NCBI GenBank assembly: GCA_946183095.1
Contig: CAMHBE010000166.1
Coordinates: 1 to 5,309 of the forward strand
Length of the DNA stretch: 5,309 nt
Direction: 5' to 3'
Source of the DNA: an uncultured Clostridia bacterium
GTDB lineage: Bacteria > Bacillota > Clostridia > Oscillospirales > Ruminococcaceae
In this document: in pieces, positions 1-5,211 of the stretch
Position numbering within the stretch: the stretch's first letter is position 1
Layout: every line of letters starts with the position of its first letter
The notes under the pieces: model-generated
Database searches by the model: none
Told to the model about the DNA's origin: nothing
The model's input: only the letters and a program-made list of their open reading frames with translations
Translations under genes and position numbers: made by a program

Positions 1-135
1 CATAACTCTAACAAAATAGTAATCTCCATTTTCATCAAAAACAATAGCTCTGACAATTTCTCTACTGTGGTCAGTATAAGTAAAAGACCATTCAGTATCT
101 ATTAATTCAATACTGATTTCTGATACTGCCTTCAT
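1..135 (-). CDS. N-terminal fragment of a probable Nudix-family hydrolase (runs off left edge)
   Basis: The frame opens at ATG 135 and stays open for 45 codons to the window edge, so only the N-terminus is present. The stretch REIVRAIVFDENGDYYFVRV (residues 25-44) has the strand-turn-strand pattern that opens a Nudix fold, where a basic/hydrophobic strand is followed by a D-x-x-G turn and a second strand. The diagnostic Nudix box (GX5EX7REUXEEXGU) would lie beyond the edge and is not visible, so the family call is tentative. The start is well supported: AGAGGT at 141-146 sits 5 nt upstream. The gene begins 38 nt after the stop of the upstream SUKH-like gene on the same strand, so both are probably one transcript from the promoter at 785-813. 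The AT-rich codon use matches that neighbour and differs from cdaA and sigE. Confidence 0.55.
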   Translation of the reverse strand, partial: MKAVSEISIELIDTEWSFTYTDHSREIVRAIVFDENGDYYFVRVM

Positions 136-173
136 AATCTACCTCTCATAATTTGTGTTTAGATACATGATTG

Positions 174-743
174 TCATTTTAAATCCAAACATTTTGAATT
201 GTCGGTATTTATTAGGTCACGAATCGTTCGCATTAGTTCCTCTTCGGTAATAAAGGCATTCGTGTCGGGCAAAAAACCTTGCTGAATCAGAAGTTCGATA
301 TAGTTTCTCTGTTCTTTAGTAAAAAAAGCTCCGAATGTCTTCAGATACTGCTTCAATAATTCAACCGCATCATCTTCCGAAGTATAGTATTCTGCATCAT
401 CAGGATCTAACTCGGCTTTCTCTTTATTAGAACACATCTCAACATAATCTCCATTTGAAAATTCAATGATGCGTCTGTATATAGCATCGGCTAAACTCAA
501 AGAAAAATCTTCGCATTTTCCGGATCCTATGTCAATAAACACAACGCAATCATTATCTTTCCATGCAAAAAGATTCCCATAACCATCAATTGCAAATACG
601 GTCAGATCATCCATATGTAGTGTATCGCTCCATAGCTGTTTTCGATACTCCATCTGGTCAGGTGACAAAAACTCCATTTCAGGAAGCCACACCTCTGTAT
701 AGCCGTTTTTGATTAGAGTGTTATACAATTCCACATTCCCCAT
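174..743 (-). CDS. SUKH/SMI1-KNR4-like protein, possible immunity or accessory protein
   Basis: This is a complete 189-residue cytoplasmic protein with no signal peptide or membrane segment. Residues 47-100 (LTVFAIDGYGNLFAWKDN, then VVFIDIGSGKCEDFS and a helix ending IIEFSNGDY) resemble the core of the SMI1/KNR4 (SUKH) superfamily. In that core a 'phe-ala-x-asp-gly-x-gly' turn precedes a strand reporting a Val-rich 'VVFID' segment. Many SUKH proteins are immunity proteins against polymorphic toxins, but no toxin gene is visible here, so function is inferred only from weak family resemblance. The C-terminal half (103-189) is acidic and helical and not recognised. The start ATG 743 has GGAGG (749-753) 5 nt upstream and lies about 35 nt below the predicted transcription start. 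The gene is AT-rich compared with the rest of the window, suggesting acquisition by transfer. Confidence 0.6.
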   Translation of the reverse strand: MGNVELYNTLIKNGYTEVWLPEMEFLSPDQMEYRKQLWSDTLHMDDLTVFAIDGYGNLFAWKDNDCVVFIDIGSGKCEDFSLSLADAIYRRIIEFSNGDYVEMCSNKEKAELDPDDAEYYTSEDDAVELLKQYLKTFGAFFTKEQRNYIELLIQQGFLPDTNAFITEEELMRTIRDLINTDNSKCLDLK

Positions 744-753
744 AAAGACCTCC
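744..753 (-). promoter_or_regulatory. Strong ribosome binding site for the SUKH-like gene
   Basis: GGAGG (749-753 on the minus strand) lies 5 nt from ATG 743. It fixes the start of the 189-residue frame. Confidence 0.8.
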
Positions 754-784
754 GTATTATAAATTCCGATTTATGTTAGTGACA

Positions 785-813
785 ATTATAGCACGGCATC
801 GCTGCATTGTCAA
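785..813 (-). promoter_or_regulatory. Perfect-consensus sigma-A promoter for the minus-strand accessory genes
   Basis: On the minus strand, TTGACA (813-808) is followed by exactly 17 nt and TATAAT (790-785), matching the housekeeping consensus at all 12 positions. Transcription should start near 778, giving a leader of about 35 nt before ATG 743. A promoter this close to consensus predicts strong constitutive expression unless a repressor binds. The hairpin at 821-859 just upstream is the only candidate operator seen. Confidence 0.85.
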
Positions 814-820
814 TAGAAAC

Positions 821-859
821 GCCATAGTACTTCCGACTGTATATCAGAAATACTATGGC
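821..859. repeat. Inverted repeat / hairpin in the divergent intergenic region
   Basis: GCCATAGTA (821-829) pairs perfectly with TACTATGGC (851-859). After one C-A mismatch the stem continues with TTC (831-833) against GAA (847-849). The loop is about 13 nt. No T-run follows on either strand, so it is not a convincing intrinsic terminator. It sits directly upstream of the -35 of the minus-strand promoter and could be an operator or the remnant of an element end. Confidence 0.5.
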
Positions 860-953
860 TTAATACTTCTATATGGGTATCTGTCTTACGGCTGCCCGTG
901 TTTTCTTTTTGCACAAAAAGATTTGTTTATTTCTATGAAATGTTAAAAAACAC

Positions 954-981
954 TTGCAATTTTCCGAAAATGTGTTACAAT
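954..981 (+). promoter_or_regulatory. Sigma-A promoter of the cdaA-cdaR operon
   Basis: TTGCAA (954-959), a 16-nt spacer and TACAAT (976-981) form a good sigma-A promoter. The spacer ends with TGT (973-975), an extended -10 motif (TG-n-TACAAT). The predicted start is near 988, so the message begins almost directly with the hairpin at 992-1012 and has a leader of about 48 nt before GTG 1036. Confidence 0.7.
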
Positions 982-991
982 ATTATTATGT

Positions 992-1012
992 CGTTTTGCG
1001 CTTGACAAAACG
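992..1012 (+). promoter_or_regulatory. 5'-end stem-loop in the cdaA leader
   Basis: CGTTTTG (992-998) pairs with CAAAACG (1006-1012), a 7-bp stem with a 7-nt loop. It begins about 4 nt after the predicted transcription start, and its 3' arm ends on the first G of the GGAG ribosome binding site (1012-1015). It could stabilise the 5' end of the message or slightly restrict ribosome access. This role is inferred from position only. Confidence 0.45.
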
Positions 1013-1035
1013 GAGAGATATTTTTATGAATCAGG

Positions 1036-1959
1036 GTGCCGACAGTGATAAACTACCTGACCGATATATGGAACTCGATAATAAACGTGTTCCGGTCAAT
1101 GACTTTTATAGATGTTCTTGACATCATTTTTCTTGCAATTATACTCTACTGGGTCATAAAACTCGTCAAGGAGACGAGAGCCGAACAGCTCGTCAAGGGA
1201 CTTGTCGTTATGGTCCTTGTTCTTGCTGTGCTCAATCAGTTTGAGTTCAAGGCAATGAAGGTCATCAGCAACATGGTAGTGAATGTGGGACTTATCGCGT
1301 TCATCGTAATGTTCCAGCCGGAACTGAGACGAGCGCTCGAAAAGGTCGGACGATCAAAGGTGATGAAAACTATACTGTTCGACATCCCCGTTCCCGAAGC
1401 CGCCGGGAGAGAATCCCGCGCCGTGGAGCAGATAGTACTCGCCTGTGAGAAACTCTCGCGCACTGCCACAGGTGCGCTCATCGTCATAGAGCAGCAGACA
1501 AAGCTCGGCGAACAGATAGAGAGCGGTACTATAATAAATGCCATACCGAGTGAGGAACTTTTCCGCACCATATTCTTCCCGAATACCCCCCTGCATGACG
1601 GTGCCGTGGTGATAAGAAACGGCATGATCTACGCCGCAGGGTGCTTCCTGCCCAAACCGGCAAGAGATGAACTCATAAACAAGGAGCTCGGTTCACGCCA
1701 CCGCGCCGCTATCGGCATGAGCGAGGTGTCGGATGCAATAATCATCGTAGTTTCGGAAGAAACAGGCATGATATCCATTGCGGAAAACGGCGACCTCGAA
1801 AGAGGCTTCGACCGCGAAAGACTTCATAATTACCTAAGGAACAAGCTGCTGCCGGATACGAATGAACCGCGCAAAAACAAAGAGAAGAAAAAACCACAGT
1901 CACAAAACAGCAGCAAGAAAAAAACGTCACGCTCGAAGAAAGGCGGTGACGGAAAGTGA
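1036..1959 (+). CDS. cdaA: Membrane diadenylate cyclase CdaA (DisA_N/DAC domain)
   Basis: Condenses two ATP molecules into the second messenger c-di-AMP, which controls potassium and osmolyte transport and cell-wall homeostasis. The protein has 307 residues. Three membrane segments (about 28-46, 53-68 and 80-94) are followed by the cytosolic DAC domain. That domain carries the signature LHDGA (186-190) and RHRAA (221-225), which form the ATP/metal site, and the GTIINA loop (164-169). The tail (279-304) is unusually Lys-rich and absent from minimal CdaA proteins. The GTG start at 1036 is the first start codon after an in-frame TGA (1027-1029), but it has no ribosome binding site at normal distance. 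GGAG (1012-1015) is instead spaced 10 nt from an out-of-frame ATG (1026). It overlaps cdaR by four bases, implying translational coupling. Identity is very secure; the exact start is not. Confidence 0.95.
   Translation: MPTVINYLTDIWNSIINVFRSMTFIDVLDIIFLAIILYWVIKLVKETRAEQLVKGLVVMVLVLAVLNQFEFKAMKVISNMVVNVGLIAFIVMFQPELRRALEKVGRSKVMKTILFDIPVPEAAGRESRAVEQIVLACEKLSRTATGALIVIEQQTKLGEQIESGTIINAIPSEELFRTIFFPNTPLHDGAVVIRNGMIYAAGCFLPKPARDELINKELGSRHRAAIGMSEVSDAIIIVVSEETGMISIAENGDLERGFDRERLHNYLRNKLLPDTNEPRKNKEKKKPQSQNSSKKKTSRSKKGGDGK
1940..1946 (+). promoter_or_regulatory. Ribosome binding site of cdaR inside the cdaA 3' end
   Basis: AAGGCGG ends 9 nt before the GTG start of cdaR at 1956 and supports that unusual start codon. 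The same AAGGCGG core precedes spoIIGA (5131-5137), suggesting it is a normal site in this genome. Confidence 0.6.
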
Positions 1960-3251
1960 ACAACTTTTTCAATAGATTCAAGCGCGGATTTGTCAGGAAC
2001 CTCAAGACCATAATACAGGCTGTCGTCTTCTCCATTTTTATATGGTTCTTCATCTCTATACAGATATTCCCCGACGTGTCGATGCACATTGAGAATGTTC
2101 CGGTGTCATGCAGTCCCACATCGTTCATGGAAGAAGAGAAGCTCATCATCACTTCCGTAGATACCGAAAAGGTAACGATACAGGTGGAGGGCAAGCGTTA
2201 CTCCATGAGCGAGCTTAACGGTGAGAACTTCTCCGGCGTATGCGATATGTCCAAAGTATATGAAGCCGGTGAGCATACCGTACCGATAGAGATAAAGGCT
2301 CTGACCGACATCGACTGCAAGATAAGATCGACATCGCTCACGGCGAAAGTTACTGTCGAAAAAATAATTACCCGCGACATAAAGGTCATACCCGACACAC
2401 GAAATATCACCATTGCCAATGAAATGCAGATAGAGGGCGATGTTACCGTGTCTCCCGAGACCATCACGGTCACCGGTGAAGAGAAACTCGTCTCGGCGAT
2501 AGATCACGCAAGCGCCGTTGCGGATACTGTAGACGGTCTTGACCGCAGCGCCGAACTTCCGGCACACATAGTATATTACACCTCTGCGGGCAAAGAAATA
2601 GAGAACAGCGGGATAAATGCGGATAATACCGATTTCACGGTGAGCATACCGGTGTACAAGGTAAAGACGCTGCCGGTGCAGGTGAAATTCACCGGCAGCA
2701 GTACCGGTGCAGGCAGCTTCACCGCCGAAGACCTCGAATACACCATGTCGATAAACGAGATAACTATAGCGTCTCCCGACAGCTCCATAGACAATCTCGA
2801 CGCTATCGACATAGGCGAGATATCCCTCTCGTCACTGACGCTGAAAGACCTTCAGGGCGGTGTGCAGTTACCCGTGGAGCTTCCCGAGGGCTATAAGAAC
2901 ATCTCGGGCAACAAGTCCATTACGGTGACATTCCCTGCCGCGGATGATTTCGGTCAGCTCGGTTTCACCGTTCCGTCCGACAACTTCACGATAATCAACG
3001 CTCCCACCGCTTATGATGTCAAGATGCTCACAAACGAGATCGTTGTCAGCGTCGTGGGATATTCCGACTATATTCAGGAAATGACCCCCTCCGATATTTA
3101 CGCGACACTAAACCTCCTCGGCATGGAACTTTCCGAGGGAACAAAAACGCTTTCCGTTACGTTCCGTCTCAAAGGCTCCAACGTCCGTGCATGGGTAACG
3201 GGCGAGGAATACCGCGTCGAACTGCTGATAACCGACTCTTCGGATAACTGA
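1956..3251 (+). CDS. cdaR: CdaA regulator CdaR, membrane-anchored YbbR-repeat protein
   Basis: Membrane-bound partner of CdaA that modulates c-di-AMP synthesis; its YbbR repeats lie outside the membrane. The protein has 431 residues. A short basic N-terminus (NRFKRGFVRNLK) is followed by one membrane helix at about 18-38 and then four YbbR-type beta-rich repeats at roughly 41-135, 139-233, 237-327 and 335-426. Repeats two to four each open with a hydrophobic strand such as RDIKVIPD, KTLPVQVKF or LGFTVPSDN. The length and repeat number fit the family. The GTG start overlaps the cdaA stop (GTGA, 1956-1959), typical of a translationally coupled pair. In many Firmicutes glmM follows, completing a c-di-AMP/peptidoglycan-precursor operon; here the operon ends and converges on sigE. 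There are no signs of damage. Confidence 0.93.
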   Translation: MNNFFNRFKRGFVRNLKTIIQAVVFSIFIWFFISIQIFPDVSMHIENVPVSCSPTSFMEEEKLIITSVDTEKVTIQVEGKRYSMSELNGENFSGVCDMSKVYEAGEHTVPIEIKALTDIDCKIRSTSLTAKVTVEKIITRDIKVIPDTRNITIANEMQIEGDVTVSPETITVTGEEKLVSAIDHASAVADTVDGLDRSAELPAHIVYYTSAGKEIENSGINADNTDFTVSIPVYKVKTLPVQVKFTGSSTGAGSFTAEDLEYTMSINEITIASPDSSIDNLDAIDIGEISLSSLTLKDLQGGVQLPVELPEGYKNISGNKSITVTFPAADDFGQLGFTVPSDNFTIINAPTAYDVKMLTNEIVVSVVGYSDYIQEMTPSDIYATLNLLGMELSEGTKTLSVTFRLKGSNVRAWVTGEEYRVELLITDSSDN

Positions 3252-3292
3252 ACGCAGTGACACCGCACATATTTCCATGAAAAGAACAGAAC

Positions 3293-3322
3293 AGCACCGC
3301 ACCCACTGACGGGTGCGGTGCT
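3293..3322 (-). terminator. Terminator hairpin, copy 1 (T-rich tail on the minus strand)
   Basis: AGCACCGCACCC (3293-3304) and GGGTGCGGTGCT (3311-3322) form a perfect 12-bp stem with the 6-nt loop ACTGAC. On the minus strand the stem is followed by GTTCTGTTCTTTTC (3292-3279), which is T-rich and fits an intrinsic terminator for sigE transcripts. On the plus strand the following bases (TAGTATG) lack a T-run, so it is a poor terminator for cdaR. Confidence 0.7.
3299..3322. repeat. 24-bp direct repeat, copy 1
   Basis: The 24 bases at 3299-3322 recur identically at 3499-3522, exactly 200 bp apart. Each copy contains the hairpin core CACCC-ACTGAC-GGGTG. The pair bounds the GC-rich structured segment between them. 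Confidence 0.95.
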
Positions 3323-3498
3323 TAGTATGTCAAGAGCCTTTATTATCATTTCGATGCAGCGCGATCTCCCCGATTAGCGGGTGAGGTGGAGCTTTTGCAT
3401 CGCAAAAGCCGCAGAGAGGGATGACCGACAGACGGCTGCCGCAAGTCCAGAGCGCGCAGCTCTGGTCCCGTCCGGAAGGACAGCGCGAACGCGCCGCT
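3323..3498 (-). repeat. Hairpin-dense intergenic element, probable dispersed repeat
   Basis: This is the unexplained segment between the 24-bp direct repeats. It packs five stem-loops: 3366-3385 (CTC/CCCG with a bulged T), 3391-3409 (GCTTTTGC/GCAAAAGC, 8 bp), 3447-3465 (CCAGAGC/GCTCTGG, 7 bp), 3470-3481 (GTCC-GGAA-GGAC) and 3481-3499 (CAGCG/CGCTG). The minus strand also reads as an open frame, without a convincing start, ending in GEIALHRNDNKGS and a TGA at about 3334. I recall such endings from short repeated 'hypothetical proteins' in gut Ruminococcaceae, which suggests a multicopy element rather than a gene. That recollection is unverified. It is assigned to the minus strand only because of this frame. 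Confidence 0.55.
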
Positions 3499-3539
3499 GC
3501 ACCCACTGACGGGTGCGGTGCTGTTTCATGTTATTTTTT
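3495..3539 (+). terminator. Terminator hairpin, copy 2 (T-rich tail on the plus strand)
   Basis: CACCC/GGGTG around the loop ACTGAC (3505-3510), extended by G-C and G-U pairs to about 3495-3520, is followed on the plus strand by GTTTCATGTTATTTTTTC (3523-3540). This is a plausible intrinsic terminator for cdaA-cdaR, although its tail runs into the last codons of sigE. On the minus strand the following bases are GC-rich, so it should not stop sigE transcripts. Confidence 0.6.
3499..3522. repeat. 24-bp direct repeat, copy 2
   Basis: Identical to 3299-3322. Unlike copy 1, the bases to its left (CCGCT) give only an imperfect extension of the stem, so the full 12-bp stem is not formed here. The copy ends three bases before the sigE stop codon (3526-3528). 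Confidence 0.95.
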
Positions 3540-4230
3540 CGAGGTCGCGCCTGAGACGCTTTATAATGCGCTTTTCAAGGCGGGATATGTAACTCTGCGA
3601 AATGCCTATCAGGTCGGCGACCTCTTTTTGCGTCAGCTCCTTTCCGTCCACAAGACCAAAACGTTTCTCCATGATGAACCTTTCGCGCTCCGGCAGCTTC
3701 GCCACCGATTCGAGCAGCAGCCGCTTTTCCGCTTCGCTCTCGATGTTTTCGTTCACGACATCGTCATCGGTGCCGAGAACGTCCGACAGCAGCAGCTCGT
3801 TTCCGTCCCAGTCGATGTTCAGCGGCTCCTCAATGGATATTTCCGCCTTGTACTGGCTCGCTTTACGGAGAAACATCAGTATCTCGTTTTCTATGCAGCG
3901 GGAGGCGTATGTAGCAAGCTTGATGTTCTTGTCGGGGCTGAACGTGTTCACCGCCTTTATCAGACCGATAGTTCCTATGGATATCAGGTCTTCGATACCT
4001 ATGCCCGTGGACTCGAACTTTTTTGCTATATATACCACCAGCCGCAGATTATGCGTTATAAGTGCGTCCTTTGCAGCCTGTGAACCTGTGCGCAGACCCT
4101 CGAACGCGGCTTCCTCCTCCTCTTTCGACAGCGGGGGCGGCAGGTCGTCCGCTCCGTTTATGTAGTAAACTCCGGCGTTCGCACGCCGCGACATTATGTG
4201 TCTGATGAGTTCGTTGACCTTTGCGTTCAT
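3526..4230 (-). CDS. sigE: RNA polymerase sporulation sigma factor sigma-E (pro-form)
   Basis: Sigma-E directs early mother-cell transcription during sporulation. The 234-residue product is close to the known family length. A pro-region of about 22 residues ends at [14 protein letters not shown] (21-34), the conserved context of cleavage by SpoIIGA. Region 2 follows (about 51-122), with [17 protein letters not shown] (81-97) for core binding and [13 protein letters not shown] (105-117) for -10 recognition. Then come the sigma-E hallmark [19 protein letters not shown] (138-156) and region 4 with a helix-turn-helix at 199-228 ([19 protein letters not shown]). I chose ATG 4230 over ATG 4263 because AGGAAGG (4239-4245) is 8 nt from the former and the length then fits. 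It lies 58 nt after spoIIGA in the same operon. The sigG gene that often follows is absent; a convergent repeat and cdaR lie there instead. Confidence 0.97.
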   Translation of the reverse strand: MNAKVNELIRHIMSRRANAGVYYINGADDLPPPLSKEEEEAAFEGLRTGSQAAKDALITHNLRLVVYIAKKFESTGIGIEDLISIGTIGLIKAVNTFSPDKNIKLATYASRCIENEILMFLRKASQYKAEISIEEPLNIDWDGNELLLSDVLGTDDDVVNENIESEAEKRLLLESVAKLPERERFIMEKRFGLVDGKELTQKEVADLIGISQSYISRLEKRIIKRLRRDLEKIT

Positions 4231-4238
4231 TTCGGTTC

Positions 4239-4245
4239 CCTTCCT
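4239..4245 (-). promoter_or_regulatory. Ribosome binding site deciding the sigE start
   Basis: AGGAAGG on the minus strand is 8 nt from ATG 4230. The upstream in-frame ATG at 4263 has no comparable site, so the shorter 234-residue form is preferred. Confidence 0.75.
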
Positions 4246-4265
4246 TTTTGCAATATCTGTCATGA

Positions 4266-4286
4266 CCGCCGCTGTCTCGCAGGCGG
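4266..4286 (-). other. Small GC-rich hairpin in the spoIIGA-sigE gap
   Basis: CCGCC and GGCGG (4266-4270 and 4282-4286) form a 5-bp stem just after the spoIIGA stop. It has no T-run and is probably not a terminator. It could modestly influence processing or relative expression within the operon. Confidence 0.3.
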
Positions 4287-4288
4287 CA

Positions 4289-5122
4289 TCATATAAGCAG
4301 TTTCGGGTCTATCAGCGCATCGAACGGCTCGTCCCGCAGTGCGCCGGGACATACCCCGATAAGCACATCTATATCTTTCTCCGTTCCCCGGAAACACGCC
4401 GTTACCCTGTCCGGGCGGAATGCCGCAGCCGCCGAACAGCCCGACGCCGTTCTGAGAGGTATCAGCCGTATCCCCGTCATATCGTCGGTACTGCCCGCAA
4501 GGTACGTCCGCACAGAAGGGGGCAGGATATCCCCCACAGCGTCGGGCTTGCACAGTATCACAGGTCTGCCGGTGAGAAAATCCCGGAGCAGACACCCGCT
4601 GTCCGGCATTGCCGCGACCTCAGCGCTGCCGCCGTTCGCGTCTATCGTAAGTGTCACGCGCTCGCCCGTCACGGGATCGTCGGAAATGCGGCGAAACAGG
4701 CACAGCGCCCCGTATATCAACGCCGTGGAGATGACCAGCACCAGCGCCGATACATCGAGATACACATAGCAGTTCGCGGAAAAAATGAAGTCGGTATGCG
4801 CAAATTCATGCACCAGCACCGCCGCACCGCATATCAGCATACTTACCGTCACGCAGACGAACGAGCGCATCGCCAGCTTTGCGGGACTTCCGAAGCCGAA
4901 CGCCGTAAGCACGGTCAGCACGGTGAGCGCGGCTTTTACCGCAAGCGATACCGCGATACCCGTGCCGAGAAGCGCCGCGAGCGAGCCTACCCCGCCGAGA
5001 AGCGATGCCGCCGCAAGCCGCGGAAACTTTATCTCGCTGTGCAGCAGGCGGGCTCCTGCGCGAAGGGTGAAATATGTTATGTAGATGTTTATGACGATGA
5101 GAACGTCGATATATACTGTCAT
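4289..5122 (-). CDS. spoIIGA: Sporulation sigma-E factor-processing peptidase SpoIIGA
   Basis: Membrane-embedded aspartic protease that removes the pro-sequence of sigma-E after the polar septum forms, triggered by the forespore signal SpoIIR. The 277-residue protein starts MTVYIDVL, the usual SpoIIGA opening. Its N-terminal half carries about five membrane helices (roughly 4-20, 37-57, 60-77, 85-105 and 121-143). The cytosolic half holds the catalytic motif PDSGC (173-177, Asp174) followed by [11 protein letters not shown] (178-188), then [11 protein letters not shown] (218-228) and a C-terminal ALIDPKLL typical of the family. The motif is usually DTGN, so DSGC is a variant, while Asp and Gly are kept. 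I rejected a 39-residue upstream extension to ATG 5239 because the promoter lies inside it. AAGGCGG (5131-5137) is 8 nt upstream of ATG 5122. It is slightly shorter than the Bacillus protein (about 309 residues). Confidence 0.95.
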   Translation of the reverse strand: MTVYIDVLIVINIYITYFTLRAGARLLHSEIKFPRLAAASLLGGVGSLAALLGTGIAVSLAVKAALTVLTVLTAFGFGSPAKLAMRSFVCVTVSMLICGAAVLVHEFAHTDFIFSANCYVYLDVSALVLVISTALIYGALCLFRRISDDPVTGERVTLTIDANGGSAEVAAMPDSGCLLRDFLTGRPVILCKPDAVGDILPPSVRTYLAGSTDDMTGIRLIPLRTASGCSAAAAFRPDRVTACFRGTEKDIDVLIGVCPGALRDEPFDALIDPKLLI

Positions 5123-5144
5123 TTCGTCTGCCGCCTTTACTGCA

Positions 5145-5178
5145 ATTATACCACGGCAGCGGTGAAAATCATGTCGAA
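5145..5178 (-). promoter_or_regulatory. Spo0A-dependent spoIIGA promoter with over-long spacer
   Basis: On the minus strand TATAAT (5150-5145) is a perfect -10. No -35 exists at 17 nt (CATGAT there). Instead TCGACA (5 of 6 matches to TTGACA) lies 21 nt upstream, or TTCGAC 22 nt upstream, inside a Spo0A box. This matches the architecture of the Bacillus subtilis spoIIG promoter, where a -35-like element 22 bp from the -10 overlaps a 0A box and sigma-A needs phosphorylated Spo0A to act. The predicted start is near 5138, leaving a leader of only about 16 nt. Confidence 0.75.
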
Positions 5179-5211
5179 ACGCTGTCGTAATATTGCAAAA
5201 ACTTTGTCGGA
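5172..5211 (-). promoter_or_regulatory. Three phased Spo0A boxes upstream of spoIIGA
   Basis: Reading the plus strand, TGTCGAA (5172-5178, perfect), TGTCGTA (5183-5189, 6 of 7) and TGTCGGA (5205-5211, 6 of 7) match the 0A box. Their starts are 11 and 22 bp apart, so all lie on one DNA face in the same orientation, as expected for tandem binding of Spo0A dimers. The intermediate phase position (5194) holds only a degenerate match. The proximal box overlaps the -35 of spoIIGA. Confidence 0.8.

Noticed and set aside
886..920. ACGG-CTGC-CCGT hairpin followed by T-runs as a terminator, and CTTTTT-GCAC-AAAAAG as an operator
   Set aside because: The first stem is only four base pairs, no plus-strand gene lies upstream to terminate, and the second is a simple A/T palindrome expected by chance.
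1002..1030. TTGACA (1002-1007) with 17 nt to TATGAA (1025-1030) as a second cdaA promoter
   Set aside because: The -10 is weak and the start would fall at about 1037, within the GTG codon, requiring a leaderless message that skips the start. The TTGACA is better explained as part of the leader hairpin.
1236..2812. Minus-strand frames opposite cdaA and cdaR
   Set aside because: These are shadows of conserved coding sequence in GC-skewed frames, with no recognisable protein features.
3299..3522. A CRISPR array built from the 24-bp repeats
   Set aside because: Only two copies exist, spaced 200 bp apart, each is a terminator-like hairpin, and no cas gene is nearby.
3374..3529. A 51-codon minus-strand frame starting at the ATGA overlap with the sigE stop and ending MQKLHLTR
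   Set aside because: The ATGA overlap looks like coupling, but the frame runs entirely through the hairpin repeat, has Arg/Ala-biased composition, no separate ribosome binding site and no recognisable domain. It is most likely a read-out of the repeat.
4231..4263. An 11-residue N-terminal extension of SigE from ATG 4263
   Set aside because: No ribosome binding site precedes it, whereas AGGAAGG is well placed for ATG 4230, and the shorter form fits the family's pro-sequence length.
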